In this document: one piece after another, positions 15,467-24,886 of the stretch | How positions within the stretch are numbered: the first letter of the stretch is position 1 | How the letters are laid out: each line of letters begins with the position of its first letter | Assembly (NCBI RefSeq): GCF_019331795.1 | Contig: NZ_JAHPZL010000003.1 | Span: 303,777-367,776 of the forward strand | Reading direction: 5' to 3' | DNA from: Austwickia sp. TVS 96-490-7B | GTDB taxonomy: Bacteria > Actinomycetota > Actinomycetes > Actinomycetales > Dermatophilaceae | Length of the DNA: 64,000 bases | Program-made: the position numbers and the translations under genes | The notes under the pieces: generated by a model | Databases searched by the model: none | What the model was told of the DNA's origin: nothing | Seen by the model: the letters and a program-made list of their open reading frames with translations, nothing else

Positions 15467-17266
15467 ATGGCCATCTCCTCTGTGCTGATCGCGAACCGCG
15501 GCGAGATCGCTGTGCGTATCGCCCGTGCCTGTGCCGACCACGGGATCGCCTCGGTCGCCGTCTATGCCGACCCGGATCGGGACGCCTTGCATGTCAAGGT
15601 GGCTGATCAGGCGTATGCGTTGGGAGGGTCGACTCCAGCGGAGAGCTACCTGGTGCAGGAGAAGCTATTGGACGTAGCTCGCCGCAGTGGCGCCGACGCA
15701 GTGCATCCGGGGTATGGCTTCCTCGCGGAGAACGCGTCGTTTGCCCAGGCCGTTATCGATGCCGGGTTGACGTGGATCGGACCGTCACCAGCGGCGATTG
15801 ACGCCTTGGGCGACAAGGTGAAGGCTCGTCACATTGCGATGCGTGCTGGTGCACCGCTGGTGCCGGGCACGAAGGACCCTGTTGCTGACGCGCAGGAGAT
15901 CGTCCGGTTCGCAGAGGAGTTTGGGCTGCCGGTGGCGATCAAAGCGGCGTACGGCGGTGGTGGGCGCGGCTTGAAGGTGGCTCGCACCGTAGAGGAAATC
16001 CCAGAGCTGTTTGAATCGGCGACGCGAGAAGCGGTGACGGCTTTCGGTCGAGGCGAGTGTTTTGTGGAACGGTTCTTGGACAAACCACGTCACGTTGAGA
16101 CGCAATGTTTGGCTGACATGCACGGCCATGTCGTGGTGGTTTCGACCCGGGATTGTTCGTTGCAGCGGCGTCATCAGAAACTGGTGGAGGAGGCGCCTGC
16201 ACCGTTCCTGACGGCGGAGCAAAACGCGGAGCTGGTGCGGGCATCGACAGCAATCTTGCGGGAAGCGGGATACGTCGGGGCAGGGACCTGCGAATACCTA
16301 GTGGGCCAAGACGGGCTGATCAGTTTCTTGGAGGTCAATACGCGCCTGCAGGTGGAACACCCGGTGACGGAAGAGGTGACCGGCATCGATCTAGTGCGGG
16401 AACAATTCCGGATCGCTGATGGGGAGGCGCTGGGGTACGCCGAATCGGATTTGGCGCTGGCGATCTCACGACGGCATGCGTTTGAGTTCCGAATCAATGG
16501 CGAGGATCCGGGGCGTAATTTCTTGCCGGCGCCAGGGACGGTGTCCACGTTCCGACCACCGTCGGGTCCTGGGGTGCGGTTGGATTCCGGGGTGGAGCAG
16601 GGCGATGTGGTGTCTGGGCAGTTTGATTCAATGTTGGCAAAGCTGATTGTGACGGGCGAGTCCCGACAGCAGGCGTTGCAGCGAGCCCGGCGGGCGTTGG
16701 CGGAATTCGAGGTGGACGGGATGCCGACGGCATTGTCTTTCCATCGGGTGGTGGTGGATGATCCGGCGTTCGCGCCAACGGATCCGGAGCAGCCGTTCTC
16801 GGTGTACACGACCTGGATGGAAAGTGAGTTCGACAACCAGATCGAGCCGTACGCCGGGGGCGCTGGAGCTGGCGATCCAGAACCGGAAAGACAACGCGTG
16901 GTGGTGGAAGTCGGGGGTAAACGCGTCGAGGTGAGCTTGCCCGCTGAGATGGCGGTCGGCACGGCCGGAGCGAGCACCGGGACAACCGCGAAACGGAAAG
17001 CTCCACGCCGGTCGTCGTCCGGTGGCCGGGCCGGAACGAAGGTCAGTGGCGACAGCCTGACAGCCCCGATGCAGGGCACCATCGTGAAGATCGCCGTCGC
17101 TGAAGGCGACCAGGTCGCTGAGGGCGACCTGGTACTGGTGTTGGAAGCAATGAAGATGGAACAACCGTTGACGGCGCACAAGGCGGGCGTAGTGAGCGGG
17201 CTGTCCGCGTCAGCTGGGGAAACCGTCACCAGTGGAGCGGTGTTGTGCGAGATCAAGGACGCCTAG
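15467..17266 (+). CDS. acyl-CoA carboxylase alpha subunit (biotin carboxylase + BCCP)
   Basis: The 599-residue product joins a biotin carboxylase to a biotin carrier. The carboxylase half starts [19 protein letters not shown] and shows [10 protein letters not shown], the ATP-grasp loop YGGGGRGLK, the [10 protein letters not shown] region, [15 protein letters not shown] and EFRINGEDP. After a basic Ser/Arg-rich linker (about 495-525) comes the biotinyl domain with EAMKMEQPL; its Lys near residue 563 is the biotinylation site. This is the actinobacterial AccA-type subunit supplying carboxybiotin for acetyl- or propionyl-CoA carboxylation in fatty-acid synthesis. The carboxyltransferase beta subunit is not nearby and must be elsewhere. 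Confidence 0.95.
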   Translation: MAISSVLIANRGEIAVRIARACADHGIASVAVYADPDRDALHVKVADQAYALGGSTPAESYLVQEKLLDVARRSGADAVHPGYGFLAENASFAQAVIDAGLTWIGPSPAAIDALGDKVKARHIAMRAGAPLVPGTKDPVADAQEIVRFAEEFGLPVAIKAAYGGGGRGLKVARTVEEIPELFESATREAVTAFGRGECFVERFLDKPRHVETQCLADMHGHVVVVSTRDCSLQRRHQKLVEEAPAPFLTAEQNAELVRASTAILREAGYVGAGTCEYLVGQDGLISFLEVNTRLQVEHPVTEEVTGIDLVREQFRIADGEALGYAESDLALAISRRHAFEFRINGEDPGRNFLPAPGTVSTFRPPSGPGVRLDSGVEQGDVVSGQFDSMLAKLIVTGESRQQALQRARRALAEFEVDGMPTALSFHRVVVDDPAFAPTDPEQPFSVYTTWMESEFDNQIEPYAGGAGAGDPEPERQRVVVEVGGKRVEVSLPAEMAVGTAGASTGTTAKRKAPRRSSSGGRAGTKVSGDSLTAPMQGTIVKIAVAEGDQVAEGDLVLVLEAMKMEQPLTAHKAGVVSGLSASAGETVTSGAVLCEIKDA

Positions 17267-17362
17267 GGTTCAGCGCCTCACCGGGCCCCGGCGTGAAGAA
17301 TCTGCCGACCTGCTCGGCGGACTATCCGCCTGGATCAACTCCACGGAGCGGCCCACAATGAG

Positions 17363-19168
17363 CTACTCACCTTCCTCACCCTGCACATCGAACTGCTGAC
17401 GCAAAAACCCTCCAGGTCGAGCCATCAACTCAGCGGGGCTGCCCATCTCCACTAAGTGCCCCGCTTCAAACACACACACGATGTCCGCATACCGCGTCGC
17501 AGCCAAACGATGCGTGACGAGTAGCGTGACGCCGCCGACGGAGTAACCACTTCCACTAGTTCGTAGCCTGGCATAGAGAGCTTCCTCGCCAGCCGGGTCA
17601 AGAGCGGAACCAGGCTCATCCAACATTGATAGCGGGGCTTTCCTCCGCATCGAGGCACGGGCAATCGCTAACCTCTGCCACTGACCGAAAGACATCCCCC
17701 GACCGCCGGGCCCCAAGAGGACATCTAATCCACCAATGGAACTCACGTCATCAGCTAAACCCGCTGCTGCAATAGACTCATGAATGCACACGTCTGGGGG
17801 TAACGTGCCCGCACGAAGACCACCCATCCCCACGACTTCCCGGATGGATAACTTTGGCCGGAGGAAGTCTTGAAATACGGCAGTTCGAAGTCCCCTCGTC
17901 GCTGCAGGATCCTGATGCTCCCCACCGACCGAAACGTAGACTCTCCCCTGTGAGGGCGCCACCAGGCCCATTGCCAGCTTGACAAATGTTGACTTTCCAG
18001 AACCATTCTCACCCACCACGGCGACCACGCAAGGAGATGTAAAGGTCACACTTAAGTCATGGAGAGCAGTCTCGCAGGCCCCATCATATCGATAGCTAAC
18101 ATGATCAAAAACCAACGTGAGGTCCGGCTCACCTGCGATACTCGCGCACTCCCGCGCGGAGTCTTCAGGTTCACCACCTACCAGACAACCTTCTTGGCGG
18201 GCAATCCAATGATGAACCCACACCAGCTCTGAGCAAGCGCCCAGCCAGCCCTCCATCGAGGCGATAACCCGTATACAAGCTGTACAGGCTCCCATGAGCT
18301 GAAGCAGGGCCACGGATGCCCCCACAGTCTCTAAGGATCCGCCCTGGCCAGCCAAAATCAGGAGCCAAGAAAGGACGAGAAACATGAGCCAACCTATAGC
18401 CTCCAGGGCAGCACTCACAGCTTCGCCTCTCACCTTCCAAGCGCGTGCCCGGGCATCAGAATAGGAAAATTTCTCCGCATATTCCTGCTGTCTATCGTAT
18501 AGTTTCAGATCTCGCAATCCAGATGCGGACGAAAATAAAGACAGCGCACATTGGCGGACATTATCCCATCGACGCGATTTTTTAAGACACCTTGACTTTG
18601 CACTCGCACCTAATCTCGCCGCCCCAATGGGGAGTAGGCAACAGATAAATATGATGAGCGATCCCGATCCGGTCGTGCCTAAAATAGTTGCCAGGCCTAA
18701 GAGCCTCACCACAGCGCCGGTCAGCCTGACGAGATCTGAGTAGAACATCCCGAGCTGAGTGCTTCCGTTGCGAAGGATCTCAGTGTTTTCCCTCAGATGG
18801 GGCTCGAGGAGAGTCGTCCTGGCGAAACCGCCCATCTGCCAAGCAGCCGATTCCTCCAGTTGCGATCTCACTCTTACTCTGAAGCCACTGTCGACCCAAG
18901 ACATGAAGAGACCTGTGCACATACCGATACTGAGTGAGGCAGCCAGCAGCATGGAAAAACTAGCGATGGAGGTCAAAGAGGTGAGGTCAACCTCCCAAAG
19001 TCGATGCACCAACAACCATGCGATGGCCACATCAGATATGGCTCGCAGAACGCTCAGAGCCCCCAGAAATAGCAGTCGAAAGGGATCCGCTCGCAGCCCT
19101 ATCGACATCATTTGTCGAGCTACAGCAGTCCTCGTGGGGCGGACTGAGAGGCCATGTGCGGCAGTCAC
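17363..19168 (-). CDS. ABC exporter half-transporter (permease-ATPase fusion), second of pair
   Basis: The 601-residue product has an N-terminal type IV exporter membrane domain (about six helices, residues 30-320) and a C-terminal ATPase. The ATPase shows Walker A GENGSGKST, Q-loop VFQDF, a degenerate signature MSFGQWQRL in place of LSGGQ, Walker B LSMLDEPGSALD and H-loop THRL. The QWQRL form occurs in exporters linked to modified peptides. Its ATG overlaps the stop of the upstream half-transporter (ATGA, 19168-19165), so they probably form a heterodimer. The gene is markedly AT-richer than its neighbours with different codon use, a sign of transfer. No peptidase domain and no modification enzymes are nearby. 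Cargo unknown. Confidence 0.85.
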   Translation of the reverse strand: MTAAHGLSVRPTRTAVARQMMSIGLRADPFRLLFLGALSVLRAISDVAIAWLLVHRLWEVDLTSLTSIASFSMLLAASLSIGMCTGLFMSWVDSGFRVRVRSQLEESAAWQMGGFARTTLLEPHLRENTEILRNGSTQLGMFYSDLVRLTGAVVRLLGLATILGTTGSGSLIIFICCLLPIGAARLGASAKSRCLKKSRRWDNVRQCALSLFSSASGLRDLKLYDRQQEYAEKFSYSDARARAWKVRGEAVSAALEAIGWLMFLVLSWLLILAGQGGSLETVGASVALLQLMGACTACIRVIASMEGWLGACSELVWVHHWIARQEGCLVGGEPEDSARECASIAGEPDLTLVFDHVSYRYDGACETALHDLSVTFTSPCVVAVVGENGSGKSTFVKLAMGLVAPSQGRVYVSVGGEHQDPAATRGLRTAVFQDFLRPKLSIREVVGMGGLRAGTLPPDVCIHESIAAAGLADDVSSIGGLDVLLGPGGRGMSFGQWQRLAIARASMRRKAPLSMLDEPGSALDPAGEEALYARLRTSGSGYSVGGVTLLVTHRLAATRYADIVCVFEAGHLVEMGSPAELMARPGGFLRQQFDVQGEEGE

Positions 19169-20916
19169 GATTCGACACCCTTGCCGCGCTCATCGAGATA
19201 TTCCACTGATTGCAACCGCCACATGTCACTGTACCAACCTGACGATGCCATCAACTCTAAATGCGTGCCAACACCGGTCATAACGCCATTCTCTAAAACA
19301 TATATCCGACTATGCGCGGGTATGGAATAGAGCCTGTGGGTCACTAGGACTCTCACTGCTTGGGGTGCCAGCTCAGGCAGCCCCTCGAAGACCTCCCGTT
19401 CACTACGCGAGTCCATTTGTGAAGTCGGTTCATCAAGCAGCAAGAGACGCGCTTGGCCCCCGCCCCGTGCGACCGCGCGGGCGACTCCGATCCGCTGTCT
19501 CTCGCCTCCTGACAGCTGAGGCTCTCTGGAGTCGTCAGTGGGCTGTCTCTCTGGGATGCGCCAACGGCGCATGAGGGTCTGCGCAGCGACATAATGCCCA
19601 TGCCCTACATTAGTGAGGGTCGACTCAGGGAATAGCGTGAAGTCCTGAAATACAGCCCCGATATGCTCGTGACACTCCCAGCGGGGGCGAGTCAATCGAT
19701 CTCCGTTTAGGGCGATCAGACCGCTGCTAGGAACATCCAGACCGACAAGTAGCATACCTAGCGTAGATTTTCCAGAGCCATTGGGGCCAACAATGGCGAT
19801 CGTCTCCCCTGGTCTCGCATTCAGAGTGATTCCACGAAGCGCATATTCGCCTGAGTCCCTATACTGATAAAAGACGGACTCGACGGTCAGCCCCGGGCGC
19901 GCATCTCCTCGCTCAGCAGTAGCGGAATGGAGGCCATCTCGACTCCTGGATGTTTCCTTGGAGAGGGCATGAACGGACGTCCAGGGATCCAGTGATGTAT
20001 GAATCCACCAATCTGAATCTCGTGCGGGCACGGACCCCAGGATGACCACCAAAAGCCACAGGCCCCCTGCCATCGCTCCGGCACCTCGATCACTACCTTC
20101 TATAACGACCAATGCGCAGGTCGCCATGAAGGCTAAGGTGATCTTTATACAGTACGGCCCAAGCTGCTCTCGCCACTTCCTTGCTCCAGCTAAAGTATAC
20201 TGTTCAATCTGGGAGCGCACGCTCCGATAACGTCCGACGATCCACTCAAGAGAATCAAAAATCCGTAATTCTTTTGCCCCCTCATCCCGCACGCACAAGC
20301 CATAGAGGTCGTCAGCCTCTGTGCCGAGCCTCGCCATCCTGGCTCGATCTGCAGGGCTCAGGTCCCCTAAGGCGTCTGGGATGGAACGTGATAAGACGGC
20401 CATAAAGCACACTCCAACAGCGGCGAGTGGCGCTATGGTTGCCAGCGCGATCAGGGCAAAGCTAAAGGTCACCAACGATGCCAAACGTGGCCATAGAACT
20501 TCGTGAACATCAGCCAGCGTAGGCCCGATGAGTCCCTCGTCGCAGGTCCGCACTCGGTCAACGTCAGCGCTCACTTGTGGGGAGCTCATTGCTGCGGGGG
20601 TAAGGTCGGTCGCGACGTCGATCAAACGTCGGTGAAGCCACGAGGAGCAGGCTCCACCCATTACTCTGCCGAGCCCCGCACATAATCGCGAGAGGATGGC
20701 CTGAATTGCAACCGCAGCCACCACTAGGGGGAAGCCATGCTCGGACTTTCCCACGATGAATGGCGTGACCGCCACCGGCAAGAGTCCGGATATGACGCAG
20801 GTGACCACAAGGACAATCGCTAATGGCGAATGCACCTGCCAGGCAGCGGCAAGAGTGCCTCTCCACCAGTCTTCAGTGATTCTTCGAAGGTCGCCAGCAG
20901 TACGTCCAATGTTCAT
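19165..20916 (-). CDS. ABC exporter half-transporter (permease-ATPase fusion), first of pair
   Basis: The product (583 residues from ATG 20916; TTG 20931 would add five) has an N-terminal membrane domain and a C-terminal ATPase. The ATPase has Walker A GPNGSGKST, Q-loop VFQDF, signature LSGGERQRIG, Walker B LLLLDEPTSQMD and H-loop THRL. All ATPase motifs look canonical, whereas the partner has a degenerate signature, as in heterodimeric exporters with one weak ATP site. The gene is low in GC and coupled by ATGA to the partner. A 16-bp palindrome covers the start codon. The family moves peptides, lipids or siderophores outward; context does not identify the cargo. Confidence 0.84.
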   Translation of the reverse strand: MNIGRTAGDLRRITEDWWRGTLAAAWQVHSPLAIVLVVTCVISGLLPVAVTPFIVGKSEHGFPLVVAAVAIQAILSRLCAGLGRVMGGACSSWLHRRLIDVATDLTPAAMSSPQVSADVDRVRTCDEGLIGPTLADVHEVLWPRLASLVTFSFALIALATIAPLAAVGVCFMAVLSRSIPDALGDLSPADRARMARLGTEADDLYGLCVRDEGAKELRIFDSLEWIVGRYRSVRSQIEQYTLAGARKWREQLGPYCIKITLAFMATCALVVIEGSDRGAGAMAGGLWLLVVILGSVPARDSDWWIHTSLDPWTSVHALSKETSRSRDGLHSATAERGDARPGLTVESVFYQYRDSGEYALRGITLNARPGETIAIVGPNGSGKSTLGMLLVGLDVPSSGLIALNGDRLTRPRWECHEHIGAVFQDFTLFPESTLTNVGHGHYVAAQTLMRRWRIPERQPTDDSREPQLSGGERQRIGVARAVARGGGQARLLLLDEPTSQMDSRSEREVFEGLPELAPQAVRVLVTHRLYSIPAHSRIYVLENGVMTGVGTHLELMASSGWYSDMWRLQSVEYLDERGKGVES

Positions 20917-20924
20917 GTGAACAT
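20909..20924. promoter_or_regulatory. palindromic operator candidate over the exporter start codon
   Basis: ATGTTCATGTGAACAT consists of perfect 7-bp arms (ATGTTCA/TGAACAT) around two bases. It includes the ATG at 20916 of the first half-transporter. The size and symmetry suit a dimeric repressor, and a leaderless transcript would put the site at the transcription start. The regulator is not identifiable in the window. Confidence 0.45.
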
Positions 20925-20931
20925 ATCCCAA

Positions 20932-21326
20932 TCGGTTGATGGCTCACTGCCACATGATGGCGTGTGCCCGCCGATGACATGCGCGCGTGGCTGCATTGAT
21001 GGGCGCCATGTCGTTCATCACATATGAAGTGGGTTCACCGGATCGGCCGCACCGCATCGGCTGCGACAGCAGCATACGCCCACTCCGGTGTTGGGGCGGG
21101 CCGTTCAGGAATTCTTTGTTGGTGAGGCATATCCTGCTGAAATACCGGGATATGCCGCAAAATCGGCCAGTTCAGGTGATGATGGTGAAGTGCGGTGGCA
21201 TGCCAGGTGGTGGATGACGCCAGCTGACGTTTCCACCGTGACCATTCGCACCTGCTCACTGAAAGGCATTGAGACTAGTCCGGCGGGATTCTGACACGGC
21301 GGGTCGTCCGGCAGCGGCGGCCAAGG
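20932..21326. other. 395-base gap upstream of the exporter pair
   Basis: No gene here is well supported. The stretch is of intermediate GC content and holds the weak plus-strand ORF listed separately at 21088-21294. I saw no RiPP precursor with a clear leader/core pattern, no hairpin of note and no tRNA. It should contain the promoter of the exporter operon. Confidence 0.4.
21088..21294 (+). CDS. weak ORF divergent from the exporter pair
   Basis: The 68-codon frame starts at GTG and its codon choice is reasonable. The C-terminal third is rich in Thr, Ser and Gly with a single Cys (TIRTCSLKG). Position next to a peptide-type exporter makes a cargo or immunity peptide conceivable, but there is no recognised leader, no GG cleavage motif and no ribosome binding site. 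I would not call function. Confidence 0.2.
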   Translation: MLGRAVQEFFVGEAYPAEIPGYAAKSASSGDDGEVRWHARWWMTPADVSTVTIRTCSLKGIETSPAGF

Positions 21327-21620
21327 TCAGATCTTGGTGGGCGGGTCGATCGGTGTGGGTGGGTCGACCGGGTCGGTCGTGACCTGGTCGATGGTGGGGG
21401 TGCTGGTCATCTCCTCGGTGAAGGCGTCTTTAGCCCGCCTGGTGGTAGCCAGGGCGTCATCAACGGCCCGAGTGCCGACGGCGAGTTGGTCGGCGTACCG
21501 ACTCCCGGTGCGGATGTTGACGGCATCCTCGACGGAATGGACGCCATTGCTGAGCGTCTCCCCCAGAGGCCGCCGACGTCTGTGACGCCACCGGTGGGTG
21601 AGGGCACGCCACCGTGACAT
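21327..21620 (-). CDS. small hypothetical protein coupled to lpdA
   Basis: This 97-residue protein has a strongly basic N-terminus (residues 1-18), a helical middle (LGETLSNGVHSVEDAVN, AVDDALATTRRAKDAF) and a Thr/Pro/Asp-rich tail. Its ATG comes one base after the lpdA stop (TGAcATG), which argues that it is a real, translationally coupled gene rather than a shadow. No family is recognised. The middle helices could pack as a small antiparallel pair. Expression probably tracks lpdA. Confidence 0.5.
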   Translation of the reverse strand: MSRWRALTHRWRHRRRRPLGETLSNGVHSVEDAVNIRTGSRYADQLAVGTRAVDDALATTRRAKDAFTEEMTSTPTIDQVTTDPVDPPTPIDPPTKI

Positions 21621-21621
21621 G

Positions 21622-23061
21622 TCAGTCGCCGACAGCGTGCAGGCGGCGGGCAGCTTCAGCGATCGACCCGGACAAAGACGGGTAGACGGTAATGGTGGAG
21701 GCGACCTGGTCGACGGTGAGGCGTTGCCCGACGGCCAGGGCGATCGGGAAGATCAGTTCGCTGGCGCGGGGGGCGACGACGACACCACCGACGACCTGGT
21801 TGCTGCCGGCACGGGCGAAAAGCTTGACGAAACCGACGCTGACGTTGTCCATCTTGGCGCGGGCATTGGTGGCCAACGGCATGGTGATCTGGTGAATGTC
21901 GTCACGGTCGGTCGCGTCGGCTTTGGTGAGGCCGACAGTAGCGATCTCTGGATCGGTGAAGATGGTGGAGCTGACACCGCGAATGTTCAGCGGGGCGACG
22001 GCATCACCGAGGGCGTGTGCGACGGCAATACGACCCTGCATGGCCGCGACGGAGGCCAACGGCAGGACGCCGGTGCAGTCGCCAGCAGCATAAACGCCAC
22101 GGACGCTGGTGCGAGACACCCGATCGACGCGGATATGTCCACGCTCGGTGCGGGCGACTCCGATGTCCTCCAAGCCGAGGTCATCAGTGCGGGGCACGGA
22201 TCCGACAGCGAGCAGGGCGTGGCTGCCGGTGATCTCACGACCGTCGTCGAGGAGTACGTGGACCTGGTCGCCGTCACGTCGTACCGCAGCCATCCGGGAC
22301 CGGTTGAGCACCTGCATGCCTCGATCGCGGAAAACGTCCTCGATGACTTGCGCGGCATCGCTGTCTTCGCCGGGGAGGACGTGATCTCGGGAGGAGACGA
22401 GGGTGACGGTGGTCCCCATCCCCAAGTAAGCCTGGGCGAGTTCGGCGCCGGTGACACCGGAGCCGACGACGATGAGGTGTTCAGGGATGTCGGTGAGCGT
22501 CCATATCTGTTGCCAGGTAAGGATGCGTTCCCCGTCGGGGACCGCAGTGTCCATGACGCGCGGGGCGGCTCCGGTGGCAAGCAGGATCATGTCTGCGTCG
22601 ATGTCGTACGGCGCTGCTGGGGGCTCGTCCCCGCTGGTGGCAGGGGTGACTCGGACCTGGGACGGTGAGATGAGCCGTCCCCGTCCAGTGACGACATGAG
22701 CGCCTCGGGCCTGCAGCCCGGTGCGGATGTCGGCGCTTTGCGCTTTGGCGAGGGCTTGGATGCGGGCGTTGACCAGGGGAAGGTCAGCATCGAGGGCGGC
22801 GTCATTGGCGGTACGACGTTCGGGGGCGGCCAGGCGCACTCCCATCTGCGCGGCCTCACCGACTCGACCGACGTAGGTCGCGGTGGAGATGAGAGCTTTG
22901 CTGGGGACGCAGTCGGTGAGGACGCAGGATCCGCCGACCCCATCGGAGTCGATCACGGTGACCTGGGCGTTCAGGGAGGCTGCCACAAGGGCCGCTTCGT
23001 AGCCGCCGGGGCCTCCGCCGATGATGACCACAGACTGCGTTCGTTCGCTCACGGGGACCAT
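21622..23061 (-). CDS. lpdA: NAD(P)H dehydrogenase of the pyridine-disulfide reductase family (LpdA-like)
   Basis: The product of about 479 residues has FAD-binding VVIIGGGPGGYEAALVAA and the motif GGSCVLTDCVPSK, whose two Cys are spaced C-x4-C as in dihydrolipoamide dehydrogenases. It also has a second GSGVTGAELAQ dinucleotide site and the AAGDCTGVLPLASVA FAD motif. Overall it resembles the actinobacterial LpdA/quinone-reductase group (Mycobacterium Rv3303c), many of which lack the first Cys; here both are present, so disulfide chemistry is possible. ATG 23061 is used; an in-frame start at 23091 and GTG at 23052 are alternatives. It is divergent from punA, as in related genomes. Confidence 0.85.
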   Translation of the reverse strand: MVPVSERTQSVVIIGGGPGGYEAALVAASLNAQVTVIDSDGVGGSCVLTDCVPSKALISTATYVGRVGEAAQMGVRLAAPERRTANDAALDADLPLVNARIQALAKAQSADIRTGLQARGAHVVTGRGRLISPSQVRVTPATSGDEPPAAPYDIDADMILLATGAAPRVMDTAVPDGERILTWQQIWTLTDIPEHLIVVGSGVTGAELAQAYLGMGTTVTLVSSRDHVLPGEDSDAAQVIEDVFRDRGMQVLNRSRMAAVRRDGDQVHVLLDDGREITGSHALLAVGSVPRTDDLGLEDIGVARTERGHIRVDRVSRTSVRGVYAAGDCTGVLPLASVAAMQGRIAVAHALGDAVAPLNIRGVSSTIFTDPEIATVGLTKADATDRDDIHQITMPLATNARAKMDNVSVGFVKLFARAGSNQVVGGVVVAPRASELIFPIALAVGQRLTVDQVASTITVYPSLSGSIAEAARRLHAVGD

Positions 23062-23168
23062 CCTGTCATTGCCGCGGAGTCGGGGTGACACTGCTGGTGA
23101 ACGCTACGCCTGTGCGGACGGTGGAGCTGCAGTATCCGTGTCACATGGGGTCTGTCGGGATCAGGCCC

Positions 23169-23174
23169 TAGTCT
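23169..23174 (+). promoter_or_regulatory. TAGTCT -10 element, leaderless punA
   Basis: TAGTCT lies six bases before ATG 23181 with no ribosome binding site between them. Confidence 0.45.
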
Positions 23175-23180
23175 GCTGTC

Positions 23181-24005
23181 ATGGCTGAGGAACAGTGTGT
23201 GGATACCCAGGATCCTTTTGTACTAGCTGAGCAGGCTGCGGCGGTGATCGCTGAGGGCACTGGTGTGGCCCGTCACGACATCGCGTTGGTCCTCGGGTCG
23301 GGGTGGGGACAGACTGCGGATCTGATCGGGGAGACTCGGGCGTCGTTGCCGCACGACGCAGTGCCGGGTTTCGCCAAAGCCGCGGTGGCGGGTCATTCGG
23401 GGACGATGCGGTCGGTGGCGATCGGGGATTCGGATCGGCGAGCGTTGGTCTTCGGGACGCGGACTCATTTCTATGAGGGTCGGGGGGTGCGAGCGGTGGT
23501 GCATGCGGTGCGGACCGCTGCTGCTGCCGGATGCCGGGCGATCGTCTTGACCAATGGGTGTGGCGGGTTGCGGGCCGAGTGGGCACCGGGGACTCCGGTG
23601 CTGATCAGTGACCACCTGAACCTCACAGGGCAGTCGCCCATCGAGGGCGCGAACTTCGTGGATCTGACCGATCTGTATTCGCCGCGGCTGCGTGAGCTGG
23701 CCCAGCAGATCGACCCGGATCTGGACGAGGGCGTCTATGTACAGTTCCGAGGACCGCACTACGAGACTCCAGCCGAGGTGCGAATGGCTCGTGTCTTGGG
23801 CGGCGACCTGGTAGGTATGTCGACGACATTGGAGGCCATTGCGGCCCGGCAGTGCGGCATGGAGGTGTTGGGCGTGTCTCTGGTGACGAACGCTGCTGCG
23901 GGTATTTCCCCGAACCCGCTGTCGCATGCAGAGGTCGTGGAAGCCGGTCAGGCTGCCGCGGCGCGATGTGGCAAGTTGTTGGCGCGCATCGTGGTGGCGA
24001 TCTGA
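23181..24005 (+). CDS. punA: purine-nucleoside phosphorylase
   Basis: The 274-residue product belongs to the trimeric PNP family. It has VLGSGWGQ (phosphate site), GHSGTMRSV, FGTRTHFYEGR, TNGCGGL, DHLNLTGQSP, QFRGPHYETPAEVRM and GMSTTLEAIAARQ followed by SLVTNAAAG, where the purine-binding Asn sits. It cleaves inosine and guanosine with phosphate, releasing bases for salvage. It complements the deoA/cdd/BMP set 9-20 kb away, although it is transcribed alone here. Length and start match the family. Confidence 0.93.
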   Translation: MAEEQCVDTQDPFVLAEQAAAVIAEGTGVARHDIALVLGSGWGQTADLIGETRASLPHDAVPGFAKAAVAGHSGTMRSVAIGDSDRRALVFGTRTHFYEGRGVRAVVHAVRTAAAAGCRAIVLTNGCGGLRAEWAPGTPVLISDHLNLTGQSPIEGANFVDLTDLYSPRLRELAQQIDPDLDEGVYVQFRGPHYETPAEVRMARVLGGDLVGMSTTLEAIAARQCGMEVLGVSLVTNAAAGISPNPLSHAEVVEAGQAAAARCGKLLARIVVAI

Positions 24006-24038
24006 GTTGACGGGCGTGGGTGTCGGTCGTCGCCGGCG

Positions 24039-24674
24039 TTAGAGCACGGTGACGGCCATCACCGCGAGCGCGCCGAGGAGCAGTAGAAGCGTGGGGGCCC
24101 AGGCCATGTCGGTGTGGGTGGTAGCCAGTTGGGGGTGTTCCTCACTGACGGGCTTGAGGCTCGTCGGGCGGTGATCGCGTCCCCGTTCGATCCACGCGGC
24201 GATAGCAGCGGCCGAGGCTCCCCAGGTGGGCGGTCGCAGACCGGCTTCGACAGCGGAGGCGTCGACGACCATGACGTCGTGGGGACCGAGTGTGGTCGCC
24301 GCTGAGGATTCTTGACGGCGCCGGAGTGCGTCCCGGCCGGGGCTAGCTGTCCCAGAGATGGCCCAGGAGGTGTAGGACGTCCCGGCGGCGTCGACGATCA
24401 GGCTCCACGAGGACCGGGCTGCGTCTATCTCGTTCCAGGGCACGGTGGTGTCACGGAGTATGTTGCGGATCTGGACCCCCCGGTCATCTACGACGACACA
24501 CGGCCGGAGGAAACCGGCATAGGAGACGACCAGAGCTGCGATGCACCAGGCCGTGGTGGTCGTCGACGGGGTGTTCCACCCTCCAGCCATGGACCAGAGC
24601 ACAGCGAACGCCACGGCGGCGAGGGTGATGCCCACCATCAGTTGTCCCCATTGGCGGAAGCTCTGCCGTTCCAC
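24039..24674 (-). CDS. PH-domain membrane protein
   Basis: The 211-residue product has two N-terminal hydrophobic helices (about 10-28 and 38-57), then a bacterial PH-like segment (VVVDDRGVQIRNILRDTTVPWNEIDAA) and a third helix at the C-terminus. Members of this actinobacterial group are small membrane proteins of unknown role. GAGGTGA precedes GTG 24674. The gene is convergent with punA and divergent from the next cluster. Confidence 0.75.
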   Translation of the reverse strand: MERQSFRQWGQLMVGITLAAVAFAVLWSMAGGWNTPSTTTTAWCIAALVVSYAGFLRPCVVVDDRGVQIRNILRDTTVPWNEIDAARSSWSLIVDAAGTSYTSWAISGTASPGRDALRRRQESSAATTLGPHDVMVVDASAVEAGLRPPTWGASAAAIAAWIERGRDHRPTSLKPVSEEHPQLATTHTDMAWAPTLLLLLGALAVMAVTVL

Positions 24675-24886
24675 GGTTCACCTCGTCGTTGTGCCTTGTC
24701 GTGTCTGGGGCAGGATATCGAGGTCACGGCGTGCGGGAGTGTCCGCGCAGGTCTGGCGTGGCGGTTGTTGTCGGATGGAGGTGCGGTGTTGTCGTCGATA
24801 TGCCCAGGTGTCCGTCGCCCGGTGAGGCATGATGGTGGCCATCGTCGCTGGGCGACAGGTCGGTGACCAGAGGTGAGGACACAGGG

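Noticed and set aside
21598..22668. 356-codon plus-strand ORF opposite lpdA
   Set aside because: Lies wholly over lpdA, Gly/Asp-rich with no motifs; a frame shadow.
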